DNA from: Bog-473 sp963764305
GTDB lineage: Bacteria; Actinomycetota; Acidimicrobiia; Acidimicrobiales; RAAP-2
Direction: 5' to 3'
DNA: 64,000 bases
Assembly: GCA_963764305.1 (NCBI GenBank)
Contig: CAVXSD010000005.1
Location: 248,001-312,000 of the forward strand
Positions 36,993 through 45,882 of this stretch are shown here, in pieces. The position numbers were made by a program, and so were the translations under genes. The notes below the pieces were generated by a model that did not search any database, was not told the origin of the DNA, and saw only the letters and a program-made list of their open reading frames with translations. Each line of letters starts with the position of its first letter. The stretch's first letter is position 1.

Positions 36993-38069
36993 TCAGGCGG
37001 GGGAGGGCGGCTCCAGCTCCAGCATCTTGGCGAGGAGCTGGGTGGCGATGTTGTCAGTCGCCATGGCGGCGTCCATCGGGTTGTTCCCGAAGACGAGCTT
37101 CGAGAGTCGGTACATCACCACGGCGAAGCGGAAGCCCGAGAAGATCTCGTAGAAGAAGATGTCCCGCATGGGCCGGCCCATGAGCTCGGAGTAGCGCTCG
37201 ATGGTGTCCTCGTGCGAGCCGAAGCCGGCAGGGCGGGGGACACCGAGGCCCTCGGAGAACTGCCGGTCGAAGTAGAGCCACCAGCCCAGGTCCAGCTCGG
37301 GCTGAGCCAGTGAGGCCATCTCCCAGTCGACCACCGCGGCGCAGCGGAAGTCGTCCCAGATGATGTTCCCGATGCGGCTGTCGCCCCAGCTGATCACGAC
37401 ATGGCCTTCCTCGGCGGGCCGGTGCTCGACCAGCCACTGCCAGGTCGATTCGATCACGGGGACCTTCTCGCCCTTGGTGGCCCAGTCGAGGAAGTCCCGG
37501 TAGTAGGACATCTGCTGCTCGAGTCCCGGACGGCCCCGGGCCGGGTCACTGAGCCACTCGAGCCCGGTGGCCCGCCAGTCGGTGCGGTGCACTGCGGCGA
37601 GCGCGTCGATGCCGCTCCACCACATGCGCTCCTGCTGCATGGGCGTGGCCTCGATCACCCAGCCCTCCATGGTGTACGGAATGTTGTCCGAAGGCACGAG
37701 GCCCTCGACGTGATCCATCGAGAAGAAGGGCACGCCGAAGTACCGGGGGTCCTCCTCGTACCAACCGAGGCGGGGAAGTGGAACGGCCGAGCCCCCGTCG
37801 GCCAGGGCGCGCATGGCTCGGTACTGGGTGGAGAACTCGGCGTCCAGGAAGAGAAGGTGCTTGGTCGGTGCCACGCGGACGACCAGGCGTCGCTCTCCGC
37901 CGTCCGCCGCGCGGGTGCGGCACAGGATCGTCTCGTTGGAGAACCCGTTGGAGCCGGGGGCCTGGACGTCGAAGACCTCGGGACCCGAGCCCTGCGGTGA
38001 CTTGGTGCCCAGCCAGCGCGTGAGGATGGCGGCCACCTCTTCGGGGTCACGCTGGCTGATATCCGGCAC
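36993..38069 (-). CDS. APH-family phosphotransferase
   Basis: 358 aa aminoglycoside-phosphotransferase/choline-kinase fold. Seen: VVRVAPTKHLLFLDAEFSTQ (N-lobe), the Brenner motif in variant form VISWGDSRIGNIIWDD (SWGD for HGD) and VVDWEMASLAQPELDLGWW with the metal Asp. Family members with this end often occur near acyl-CoA metabolism genes; resistance should not be assumed. GTG 38069 gives the domain start; longer frames lie over the opposite-strand gene. Confidence 0.82.
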   Translation of the reverse strand: MPDISQRDPEEVAAILTRWLGTKSPQGSGPEVFDVQAPGSNGFSNETILCRTRAADGGERRLVVRVAPTKHLLFLDAEFSTQYRAMRALADGGSAVPLPRLGWYEEDPRYFGVPFFSMDHVEGLVPSDNIPYTMEGWVIEATPMQQERMWWSGIDALAAVHRTDWRATGLEWLSDPARGRPGLEQQMSYYRDFLDWATKGEKVPVIESTWQWLVEHRPAEEGHVVISWGDSRIGNIIWDDFRCAAVVDWEMASLAQPELDLGWWLYFDRQFSEGLGVPRPAGFGSHEDTIERYSELMGRPMRDIFFYEIFSGFRFAVVMYRLSKLVFGNNPMDAAMATDNIATQLLAKMLELEPPSPA

Positions 38070-38163
38070 GGGGCGGCACTCTAGCGACGGGACGGACCCT
38101 CTGCGTGCGTGCGGGGCGATCCCGATCGGGAGGGACGGAGACGAGGGGATAGCGTCGCCCGGC

Positions 38164-38472
38164 GTGCTCATCGTGATCGACCTCTCCGGGGCGAGAGTCA
38201 CCCTGCAGGACCCAGACGAGTTCACCCGTTTCTCCGTCCTCCTCGAGGGAGATGGGGACCTGGCCGAGGTCCTGCGACTGTCGGGCCTGGGACGCCCGGG
38301 GGCCGACGGCGAGCACTTGGTGGTGGACCCGGTGGCCCTGCGGGCGCTGGCGGGGCCCGCCGCCCACGACGACTGGGACGAGGGCTTCGCCGGCATGTGC
38401 GCGTACGCCGCCGGGAAGGGTTGGGTGGAGTCCGACGGCGGCATCGTCGCGCACGTCAGCCGGGCTGGCTGA
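38164..38472 (+). CDS. Small hypothetical protein
   Basis: 102 aa from GTG 38164 (GTG 38172 possible). It reads VLIVIDLSGARVTLQDPDEF at the N-terminus, then LRALAGPAAHDDWDEGFAG and a C-terminal KGWVESDGGIVAHV, suggesting a small alpha/beta protein. No function recognised. It is divergent from the phosphotransferase. Confidence 0.55.
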   Translation: MLIVIDLSGARVTLQDPDEFTRFSVLLEGDGDLAEVLRLSGLGRPGADGEHLVVDPVALRALAGPAAHDDWDEGFAGMCAYAAGKGWVESDGGIVAHVSRAG

Positions 38473-38905
38473 ACTGGAGTCCGTGACGTGCGCGGCCACC
38501 GCCTACTCGGCGTGGAGCAGCACCCGGTCGGGTTACGGGCGGCGGCGAGCCGGACCGGAACGGCCGCACGACATTGTCCAGTACCACTGCACCCACTGCG
38601 ATCACCGAGGGAGCGGTGAGGTGGTTGTCGTGCGCCCAGGGGCGTCGCGCTGGGTGCGGGCTGGTCCTCGTCGCCGGCGAAGGCCGACAGCAGCTCGTAG
38701 TTCCAGCTCCATCCATACAAGCCGGGGTGGGCGACCAGATTGTTCCGGCTGGCGCCGACATCACCGTGCCCACGACCACGATGACAGCCAGGGACGCGCC
38801 GAGGGTGGCCGACCGGGCTCCGGCCGGGGCCAGCTACCCTTGAGGCGCCGCCCGGCAGGCCCGGCGGCGGGGGCTGCGGGCCTCCTGAGCTCCTGGGAGG
38901 GACGC
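38473..38905. other. 433-base region without a supported gene
   Basis: Short frames occur on both strands but none has coherent composition. On the minus strand a fragment near 38700 reads YGWSWNYELLSAFAGDEDQP, which might be the remains of a gene. The GGGAGGGAC RBS at its right end belongs to the aldehyde dehydrogenase. Confidence 0.4.
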
Positions 38906-40378
38906 ATGGCGATTCGGGACTACGACCGCTTGTTCATCGGCGGCGACTGGGTGGCCCCGGAGGGGACCGAGACCATCTCAGTGATCTCGCCGTCCACCGA
39001 GGAAGTCGTCGGCCGGGTGCCCGACGGCACCGAGGCCGACATCGACAAGGCCGTCGCCGCGGCGCGGACGGCGTTCGACCATGGGCCCTGGCCTCGCATG
39101 ACGCCGGCCGAGCGGGCCGAGGTCCTCTCCAAGGTGGCGGCGCAGATCACCGCCGAGATGGGTGCCATGGCCGAGATCATCACGCAGGAGATGGGCTCGC
39201 CCATCTCGTTCTCGGGCATGGGCCAGGTGCTCGCCCCAACCATGATCTTCAGCTACTACGCCGACCTGGCCACCACCTACGCCTTCGACGAGGTCCGCGC
39301 CGGCATGTTGAACCCGCAGGTGCTCGTGACCAAGGAGCCCGTCGGCGTGGTGGGCGCCATCGCCCCTTGGAACGTGCCGCTCTTCATCGCGGCGGCCAAG
39401 CTGGCGCCATCGCTGGCGGCCGGCTGCACCGTCGTCTACAAGCCGGCGCCCGAGACGCCGTTCGACGCGTTCCGGCTGGCCGAGATCTTCGCCGAGTCCG
39501 GCCTGCCCAAGGGCGTCCTCTCCGTGGTGCCGGCCGGCCGTGAGGTCAGCGAGCACCTGGTGAAGCATCCCGGTGTCGACAAGATCTCGTTCACCGGTTC
39601 GGGAGTCGGGGGCAAGCGCATCGGCGGGCTCTGCGGCGAGCGGTTGAAGCGCTGCACGCTCGAGCTGGGCGGCAAGTCGGCCGCCATCATCCTCGACGAC
39701 GCCGATCTGGCGACCACGATCCCGACCTTGTTGCCCAACGCGATCATGAACAACGGGCAGGCATGCATCGCGCAGACCCGCATCCTGGCGCCACGCGCCC
39801 GCTACGCCGAAGTCGTCGAGGCGGTCGTCTCGGGCGTGTCGGCGATGAAGGTGGGAGACCCCATGGACCCGGCCACCGAGGTCGGACCGGTGGTGGCCGA
39901 GCGCCAACGGACCCGGATCGAGGGGTATCTCGACAGCGGTCGGGAAGAGGGCGCCACGGTCGCGCTCGGCGGCGGCCGTCCGTCTGGCTCCGACTTCGCC
40001 AAGGGCTGGTACGTCGAGCCGACGGTGTTCTCCGACGTGGACAACAAGATGAAGATCGCCCAGGAGGAGATCTTCGGGCCGGTCCTCGTGGTCATCCCCT
40101 ATGACGATGACGACAACGCGGTCGAGATCGCCAACGACTCCAACTACGGGCTGTGCGGCTCGGTCTGGACGGGCGACAACGACCGTGGCCTCGGTGTAGC
40201 GCGCCAGGTGCGCACCGGGACCTACATGCTGAATGCGCCGGTGCCCATCGACTTCTCCACGCCGTTCGGCGGCTACAAGGAGTCGGGCGTCGGTCGTGAG
40301 TTCGGACCGGAGGGCCTGGAGGGCTTCCTCGAAGTGAAGTCGATCGCCCTGCCGGCCGGGTACACGCCCGGGTCCTAG
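38906..40378 (+). CDS. NAD(P)-dependent aldehyde dehydrogenase
   Basis: 490 aa ALDH superfamily. Seen: GAIAPWNVPLFIAAAKLAPS, KPAPETPFDAF (cofactor Lys), FTGSGVGGKRI, general base Glu in LELGGKSAAIIL, nucleophile Cys in NNGQACIAQTRI, and EEIFGPVLVVIPYDD. It oxidises an aldehyde to an acid; the substrate is not evident. ATG 38906 follows GGGAGGGAC. It stands alone on its strand. Confidence 0.93.
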   Translation: MAIRDYDRLFIGGDWVAPEGTETISVISPSTEEVVGRVPDGTEADIDKAVAAARTAFDHGPWPRMTPAERAEVLSKVAAQITAEMGAMAEIITQEMGSPISFSGMGQVLAPTMIFSYYADLATTYAFDEVRAGMLNPQVLVTKEPVGVVGAIAPWNVPLFIAAAKLAPSLAAGCTVVYKPAPETPFDAFRLAEIFAESGLPKGVLSVVPAGREVSEHLVKHPGVDKISFTGSGVGGKRIGGLCGERLKRCTLELGGKSAAIILDDADLATTIPTLLPNAIMNNGQACIAQTRILAPRARYAEVVEAVVSGVSAMKVGDPMDPATEVGPVVAERQRTRIEGYLDSGREEGATVALGGGRPSGSDFAKGWYVEPTVFSDVDNKMKIAQEEIFGPVLVVIPYDDDDNAVEIANDSNYGLCGSVWTGDNDRGLGVARQVRTGTYMLNAPVPIDFSTPFGGYKESGVGREFGPEGLEGFLEVKSIALPAGYTPGS

Positions 40379-40468
40379 GCCGGAGGCTCCCGCGGGGGAC
40401 CCGACCGGGTCAGGGGCGGCAGCCGGGTCCATCCCTGCGGCAAACGGCTCCGGCGGTTCAGCCGCCGG

Positions 40469-41143
40469 TCACGCTGACGATGTCGCGGATGCGGAGGGCG
40501 CCGACGTGGGGGAGACGTAGCCCGACAGCGGCGCACCCTCCCCCGTCACGTCGGCGAACGCCTGGTGGTCTCCGACCTCGACCACGCTGTAGCCCGTGCG
40601 GTCGCCGTCGCCGTTCACGACGTCGGGAGCCGCGTCGTCGCCGGAGGCGACGACGATCGCCACGTGCACGGCGGTGACTGCGGACGTGTCGAGCCCGTAG
40701 ACCGCCACATCGCCCGGTTGCGGCGCGTAGTGCGACCCGACGGGGTGCCAGGTGCCGTGGTCGGTGCCCCAGACGTAGAAGCTGGCGGAGTCGCTGTTGA
40801 GGTACCCCGGCGCCAACCGGTAGGAGACCTCGGCGCCGGCCTGTTTCCACGCCCAGGCGGCGAAGTCGGCGCACCACTGCTCGTCGAGGTTGTCGTTGCC
40901 GCAATCGTCGACGCCGGCGTCCCAGTAGGCGCTGAATTTGTTGCAGTAGGTGTCCGCCGGGTCCGTCCGGTACCCAACCTGGCCCTGGGCGATGGCGACG
41001 ATCCGAGCCCGCAGGGGGCTGAGGGACGATCCGCCGTCGACATGCACCGCGACGGCGACCCCCAGACCGAGCAGGAGGAGCAAGGCCAGGACGAAACGAG
41101 GGCGGCGCAGCGGGGCGCGGCGGGCCGGAGCGCCCGGGGTCAG
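40469..41143 (-). CDS. Secreted CHAP-domain peptidoglycan hydrolase, start uncertain
   Basis: About 225 aa. One N-terminal hydrophobic signal or anchor (RFVLALLLLLGLGVAVAV) precedes a CHAP/NlpC-like amidase: TYCNKFSAYW, EQWCADFAAWAWKQAGAEV (nucleophile Cys), PGDVAVYG, and AVHVAIVVASGD (His). It probably cuts cell-wall peptides outside the membrane. No ATG, GTG or TTG exists in frame before the signal, so either CTG 41143 is used or a base error has hidden the start (the next frame has ATG 41237). Divergent from the acyltransferase. Confidence 0.75.
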   Translation of the reverse strand: MTPGAPARRAPLRRPRFVLALLLLLGLGVAVAVHVDGGSSLSPLRARIVAIAQGQVGYRTDPADTYCNKFSAYWDAGVDDCGNDNLDEQWCADFAAWAWKQAGAEVSYRLAPGYLNSDSASFYVWGTDHGTWHPVGSHYAPQPGDVAVYGLDTSAVTAVHVAIVVASGDDAAPDVVNGDGDRTGYSVVEVGDHQAFADVTGEGAPLSGYVSPTSAPSASATSSA

Positions 41144-41281
41144 CTGTCGTGTCGGGCTCAGGAGACCACAGGGTAGTGAGCGTGGCCCGCTCCGAGGTGG
41201 CGGGCCCGTTCTGCGACAATGGCAGGTCCCCGGCCACCCAGAGTGGTGCCGCCCCGAGCCGACCGAGGAGGGATGGGCCTC

Positions 41282-43363
41282 ATGCAGGACGACGAGAGCG
41301 CGGCGTCGCACACTCGTCTCGCCTATCTCCCCGCGCTCGACGGGGTGCGGGCCTGCGCCGTCGTGGCCGTGATGCTGTTCCACGGCGGGATCCCGCACAT
41401 GGACGGGGGTTTCATGGGCGTGGACGCGTTCTTCGTCCTCTCGGGATTCCTCATCACCTCGCTCCTCATCGGCGAGTGGCGCCAGACGCTGAGCATCAAG
41501 CTCGGAGCGTTCTGGGCCCGGCGGGCCCGCCGCCTTCTCCCCGCCCTCCTCCTGATGCTGCTCTTCGTAGCCTTCTTCGCCTCCGTCATCGTGCCCAAGG
41601 GGACGTACGGGGCGCTCCGCCTCGACGCGCTGGCCACGCTCCTCTACGTGAGCAACTGGCACTTCATCCTTGTCAACTCGAATTACTTCAACGAGACGAC
41701 GGCATCGTCGCCGTTGCTGCACACATGGTCGCTTGCCGTGGAGGAGCAGTTCTATGTGATCTGGCCGCTGGTGGTGCTCGCCGTCATGCACTTCACCCGG
41801 AGCCTGCGGGCCCTGTTCGCGTTGTGCTGTGCGGCAGCCGTCGCGTCGGCCACCTGGATGTACGTCGTGTACGACAGCGGCCTCAACACCAATCGGGCCT
41901 ATCTCGGGACCGACACCCGATCGCAGTGCCTCTTCATCGGCTGCGCGCTCGCGGTCGGGCTCGTGCTGCTCTCCCAGCGGCGCCACGAGGAGGGCCGCCT
42001 GGCCAAGGGCGAGCTGTGGCGCCCGGAGGGGACCACGGGGCGAGTCCTCTGCTCCGCGCTGGGTGTAGTCGGCGCCGCCACCGCCATCGCCCTCTGGGTC
42101 CTGACCACCTCGGTCTCCTCGTTCCCCTATTCGGGCGGGTTCTTCCTGATCGGCGTCGCGGTTGCGTGCATCATCCTCTCGGCCGTCGCGGCACCGCGCA
42201 GCCTCGTCCCGCGGGTGTTGTCTCTCACCCCGGTGCGCTACGTGGGCCGGATCTCCTACGGGCTCTACATCTGGCACTGGCCCATCTTCATCTGGCTCGA
42301 CCATGCCCGGACCGGGCTCTACGGGTATCAGCTCTTCGCGTTGCGTGTGCTCGTCACGTTTGCCGTGTCGGTCGTGTCCTTCCACCTCATTGAGCGCCCG
42401 ATCCGCATGGGGACCTTCGTCAGCCAGTGGCGGGCATGGCTGGTCGTGCCTGCAGGTGTCGGGGCCGTGCTGGTGGCCGTCATCGCGGCCACCACCGGGA
42501 CGACAGCCGTGGCCAGCACGGCGCTCCCGGGCGGCATCGGCACGACGGGATCGTCGACCACGACGACGACCACGGCACCTTCACCGACCGCGGCCCCGCC
42601 GGTGCGGGTGCTGCTCTTCGGCGATTCGGTGGCCCTGACCCTCGGTCTTGGACTCGGGTTGGCCAATGAGCAGCAGAAATATGACTACATCCTCTCGGAC
42701 AAAGGGATTCTCGGCTGTGGCGTGGTGTTCGGGCCCGAAGTCGAGCTCAAGGGCGCCCGCGACGAAACTTCGCCCGCCTGCAACGGCACGCCGTACTCAC
42801 CCGGTGAGCCGGCGGCGCAGCAACCCTGGCCGAATCAGTGGGTGAGCGCGATGAGCGAGGTGAAACCGAACGTGGCCGTGCTCCTCGCCGGTCGCTGGGA
42901 GGTGGTCGATCGTGAGTACCAGGGATCCTGGACCAACATCTTGCACCCGGCCTACGCCGCCTACGTGAAGAGTCAACTCGAGCAAGCCTCCCAGCTGGTG
43001 ACGGCAGCGGGGATTCACATGGTTTTCCTGACAGCACCCTGCACGGACGAGGGCGAGCAGCCGGACGGTGCCCCGTGGCCCGAAGACAATCCGAAGCGCC
43101 TGGCCGTCTACAACAAGCTGGTCCGCGAAGTCGCCGCTGCGCACCCCTCGACCGACTCGGTAGTCGACCTCTTCGGGGCGGCGTGTCCCGGGAGGAAGTA
43201 TGCCGGGACAGTCGACGGCGTGGTGGTCCGGACGCCCGACGACGGCGTGCACTTCACACTCGCCGGAGGCCGGTACCTGGCACCCAGGATCATGCCGGCC
43301 ATCGTGGCGGCCGGGCGGGCGCAGCTGGCGGGGACCGCCAACCCGGCCTCAGCCGGCGGATGA
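41282..43363 (+). CDS. Acyltransferase 3 fused to an SGNH domain (OafA-like)
   Basis: 693 aa. The N-terminal ~380 residues have about ten membrane segments of the acyltransferase-3 family: YLPALDGVRACAVVAVMLFH, GVDAFFVLSGFLITSLL, FWARRARRLLPALLL, LLHTWSLAVEEQFYVIWPL and YGLYIWHWPIF. A Thr-rich linker (~440) leads to an extracytoplasmic SGNH domain (LLFGDSVALTLGLGLGLA; DDGVHFTLAGG with the Asp-His pair). Such proteins O-acetylate cell-surface sugars. ATG 41282 lies 11 bases after GAGGAGG; ATG 41273 is too close to it. Its 5' end is duplicated as a broken copy at 44401-44664. Confidence 0.9.
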   Translation: MQDDESAASHTRLAYLPALDGVRACAVVAVMLFHGGIPHMDGGFMGVDAFFVLSGFLITSLLIGEWRQTLSIKLGAFWARRARRLLPALLLMLLFVAFFASVIVPKGTYGALRLDALATLLYVSNWHFILVNSNYFNETTASSPLLHTWSLAVEEQFYVIWPLVVLAVMHFTRSLRALFALCCAAAVASATWMYVVYDSGLNTNRAYLGTDTRSQCLFIGCALAVGLVLLSQRRHEEGRLAKGELWRPEGTTGRVLCSALGVVGAATAIALWVLTTSVSSFPYSGGFFLIGVAVACIILSAVAAPRSLVPRVLSLTPVRYVGRISYGLYIWHWPIFIWLDHARTGLYGYQLFALRVLVTFAVSVVSFHLIERPIRMGTFVSQWRAWLVVPAGVGAVLVAVIAATTGTTAVASTALPGGIGTTGSSTTTTTTAPSPTAAPPVRVLLFGDSVALTLGLGLGLANEQQKYDYILSDKGILGCGVVFGPEVELKGARDETSPACNGTPYSPGEPAAQQPWPNQWVSAMSEVKPNVAVLLAGRWEVVDREYQGSWTNILHPAYAAYVKSQLEQASQLVTAAGIHMVFLTAPCTDEGEQPDGAPWPEDNPKRLAVYNKLVREVAAAHPSTDSVVDLFGAACPGRKYAGTVDGVVVRTPDDGVHFTLAGGRYLAPRIMPAIVAAGRAQLAGTANPASAGG

Positions 43364-43804
43364 TGGGGGCTTCGGGTTCACGTTCTGGGGCGTGCTGTTC
43401 CCCGTGGGGGACTGCGGGTTGACGTTGGGGTTGGCGTTGGCCACGACGCACTGGGCGCGTAGCGAGGGGACGAGGTGTCCTTCGTCGACCGTGGCGCCCT
43501 CCGAGATCGTCGTCATCAGCGAGTTCCAAGAGCCGTCGTCGGAGTTGGCCGCGGCGGCCAATGGGAGGGCCGCCCGGAGCTCTTGATCGGCTTTCTTCTG
43601 CAGCTGCGCGGCGGCAGCCGGAGACGTGCCGGCGCTCGTGGCGCGCAGGTAGTCCGTGAGCGATCGGTGCACGTGGACGCAGGCCTGTTGCGCCAGGTCC
43701 TGACCGGATTGACTACTGCAGGCGCTGAGACCGAGGGCCGCGCCGGCCACCAGTGCCAGTCCCGCCAGGATCCGGGCTCCTCGGGGGCGGCCGGCCCGCC
43801 GCAC
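43349..43804 (-). CDS. Putative lipoprotein
   Basis: 151 aa with a lipoprotein signal (ARILAGLALVAGAALGLSAC, lipobox LSAC). The mature part is helical (QDLAQQACVHVHRSLTDYL) with Cys residues and ends in an Asn/Pro-rich tail. Function unknown. GTG 43804 follows the preceding stop by one base, so it is cotranscribed with the 185-aa gene. It overlaps the acyltransferase end by 15 bases. Confidence 0.7.
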   Translation of the reverse strand: MRRAGRPRGARILAGLALVAGAALGLSACSSQSGQDLAQQACVHVHRSLTDYLRATSAGTSPAAAAQLQKKADQELRAALPLAAAANSDDGSWNSLMTTISEGATVDEGHLVPSLRAQCVVANANPNVNPQSPTGNSTPQNVNPKPPSSAG

Positions 43805-43805
43805 G

Positions 43806-44363
43806 TCAGCCCAGCCAGCGTTCGGCGGACTCGAGGAGGAAGCGGCTCACCGCGAGGGCCCGGTCGAAGACATCGCACAGCAACTCCTCGCCGCTGAGCA
43901 CCCGGGCCAGGGATACCGGGTGGCGGGCGACGATGCTCAAGCGGCGCTCCGAGCCGTCGGTGGCGTTGGCGAAGGAGTCGATGGCAGAGACCTCGAGGGG
44001 GAGTTCGATCCCGCCCACTCCCGCCAGGTCGATGGCGAGGCGGAGCAGGTCGGGCCCCTTGGGGAGTGGTGGCAGCGCCCAGGTGAAGGTGAGCGGAAAG
44101 TGGAATTCGTCGGGTGGCTCCTCGTCCTCGGCGAGGAGGACCACGGCGTCCTCGAAAGAGAGGAGGACGCGTGGGTCGACGTCCAGGGCGAGGTGCAGGT
44201 CCAGGGGGCCGCCGCACCCCTCTTCGGGGTGCAGATCGACCTCCCAGACCTGGCGCAACGAGTAGGTCTCGACGAAGTGTCGCTCGTCGTGGACGTGGAA
44301 TCCGTGGTCGACGGAGTGGTCCTTCAGGTCGGCGACGTACCCCGCGACGTCAATGGCAGCCAC
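43806..44363 (-). CDS. Conserved protein of unknown function
   Basis: 185 aa, soluble, acidic, beta-rich. Seen: DVAGYVADLKDHSVDHGFHV, LRQVWEVDLHPEEGCGGPLD, DVDPRVLLSFEDAVVLLAED and a C-terminal helix AVSRFLLESAERWL. Such actinobacterial proteins are conserved but unassigned. It leads the pair with the lipoprotein. Confidence 0.65.
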   Translation of the reverse strand: MAAIDVAGYVADLKDHSVDHGFHVHDERHFVETYSLRQVWEVDLHPEEGCGGPLDLHLALDVDPRVLLSFEDAVVLLAEDEEPPDEFHFPLTFTWALPPLPKGPDLLRLAIDLAGVGGIELPLEVSAIDSFANATDGSERRLSIVARHPVSLARVLSGEELLCDVFDRALAVSRFLLESAERWLG

Positions 44364-44400
44364 AACCGGGAAAGCCTAGGGCGAAATGAACAGGTGGGTG

Positions 44401-44664
44401 TCAGGCGCCCGAGAGTTCAACGCTGGTGCTCCCGTCGTCGTTTGTGGTCCAACCAGTCGGGCCCGAGGTCGACGAAGGTCGTCTCGGGGGCCGAGAGGAC
44501 GAAGAACGCGTCGAAGCCCGTGAAGCCCTCCCGGTGCGGGATCCGTCGTGGAACAGCATCACGGCCCCCGTCGGCGCAGGCCGCACCCCGTCGAGCGCAG
44601 GGAGGTAGCGAGACGAGTGTCCGACGCCGCGCTCGTCGTCCCGCATGAGGCCCATCCCCTCCTC
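44401..44664 (-). pseudogene. 5' fragment of an acyltransferase-3 gene
   Basis: From 44664 down the sequence repeats the RBS and start of the gene at 41282 (GAGGAGGGGATGGGCCTCATG) and then encodes YLPALDGVR, AVMLFHDG and, in another frame, FDAFFVLS. It then breaks off, with frameshifts and loss of all later membrane segments. It is a degraded second copy in the opposite orientation to the intact gene 3 kb away. Confidence 0.8.
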
Positions 44665-44682
44665 GGTCGACCGGCAGATTCA

Positions 44683-44934
44683 CTGGGCGTCCCGGCGTCG
44701 GTCTTGCATCCCGGCACGTTGCGCGTGTGGCGGGCCCACAAGAGCCAGCAGTGGAGCTCTCCCTTCGAGATCGTGCAAGACCGGCATCAAGTGGACCCCG
44801 GTGGCCTCCATGCCCCGGGCGACGAGCCAGTCGCGGTGGGCGAGCAGGTCCTCGGTGAAGGTGGAGACGCTCGCGATCTCGTTCTCGCGTTCGCCCGATG
44901 GTCCGGGGATGGGGACGCAGTAGCGCTCGACAAC
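44683..44934 (-). pseudogene. IS110-family transposase fragment
   Basis: The minus-strand frame reads VSTFTEDLLAHRDWLVARG, then MEATGVHLMPVLHDLEG and a tail like HVKxxPGRKTDxxDAQ (here PHAQRAGMQDRRRDAQ). This is the N-terminal RuvC-like half of IS110 transposases with a short internal deletion before MEATG. The rest is missing and it abuts the acyltransferase fragment, so the junction marks an old insertion or rearrangement. A further open stretch to 45052 has no recognised relative. Confidence 0.75.
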
Positions 44935-45141
44935 GATCCATCTCCGTGGGCAACCTCTTGTCGCAAGGCCAGAGGTGCCATGCCGGGAGTTCGCGGTTGG
45001 GAATCCAGGGCTCGCGCTCGAAGCGGTACTCATCGGTGCTCAGGACCTCCAAGTGGCCCGCAGGGGCCCTCTCTCGAGGGCAAAGGGCGGGACGACAGCC
45101 AGGCGGGCCGGGGCGACGCCGCCCGGTAGGGTTCGTCTCCC

Positions 45142-45882
45142 GTGGACGACGTTCGCCTCCTCGCTGTGATTGACGATGCCATCAGCGCCGTGCGCGGCGC
45201 TTTGGACGTCCTCGAGGACTGGGGCCCGAGCGGAGGGAAGCCCGGGCAGTACCGGCTCGACCTGGCGGCGGACGGGGCAGCCCTCCCGGTGCTGCACGGG
45301 GCGGGCCTGGCGGTGCTCTCCGAGGAGTCGGGGGTGACCGGTGACGGCCCGACGGGGCTGCTGGCGGTGATCGACCCGGTCGACGGTTCCACCAATGCCC
45401 ACCGGGGCGTGCCGTTCTATTCGACGAGCATCTGCGTGCTGGACGCCGAGGGCCCCCGTGTGGGCGTCGTGGTCAATCAGGCGACCGGCGAGCGCTACGC
45501 CGCCGTGCGCGGCGGCGGCGCGGAGAAAGACGGAACCTCGATCGCGCCCTCGGAGTGTGAGGAACTCGGACGCGCCATCGTGGGCATCTCGGGCTTCCCC
45601 GGCCATCATCCCGGCTGGGCGCAGTACCGCGCCCTCGGCGCAGCCTCACTCGAGTGCTGCGCCGTCGCCGAGGGAGTCCTCGACGCCTACTTGGTGGTCG
45701 GGGGCAGCACGCTCTTCGGGTGGGACTACCTCGCCGGTCTGCTGGTCTGCAGCGAGGTGGGAGCGGCCGAAGGCGAGCGGGAGGGCAGGGACCTGGTCGT
45801 GCGCGACGCGTCGAGCAGGCGGCCCGTCGTGGCGGCGACACGTGCATTGGCCGATCGCTTGATCGGGGAGGAGGGGTTGTGA
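45142..45882 (+). CDS. Inositol monophosphatase-family phosphatase
   Basis: 246 aa. Seen: LSEESGVTG (metal Glu-Glu), VIDPVDGSTNAHRGVPFYS (the DPxDGT/S metal motif) and GWDYLAGLLVCSEVGA (C-terminal WDxxA motif). These Mg-dependent phosphatases act on inositol phosphate, fructose 1,6-bisphosphate, PAP or histidinol phosphate; the substrate cannot be fixed here. GTG 45142. The stop overlaps the next start. Confidence 0.87.
   Translation: MDDVRLLAVIDDAISAVRGALDVLEDWGPSGGKPGQYRLDLAADGAALPVLHGAGLAVLSEESGVTGDGPTGLLAVIDPVDGSTNAHRGVPFYSTSICVLDAEGPRVGVVVNQATGERYAAVRGGGAEKDGTSIAPSECEELGRAIVGISGFPGHHPGWAQYRALGAASLECCAVAEGVLDAYLVVGGSTLFGWDYLAGLLVCSEVGAAEGEREGRDLVVRDASSRRPVVAATRALADRLIGEEGL

Noticed and set aside
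38456..38843. Short overlapping frames on both strands
   Set aside because: No RBS, domain or coherent composition; listed only as a gap.
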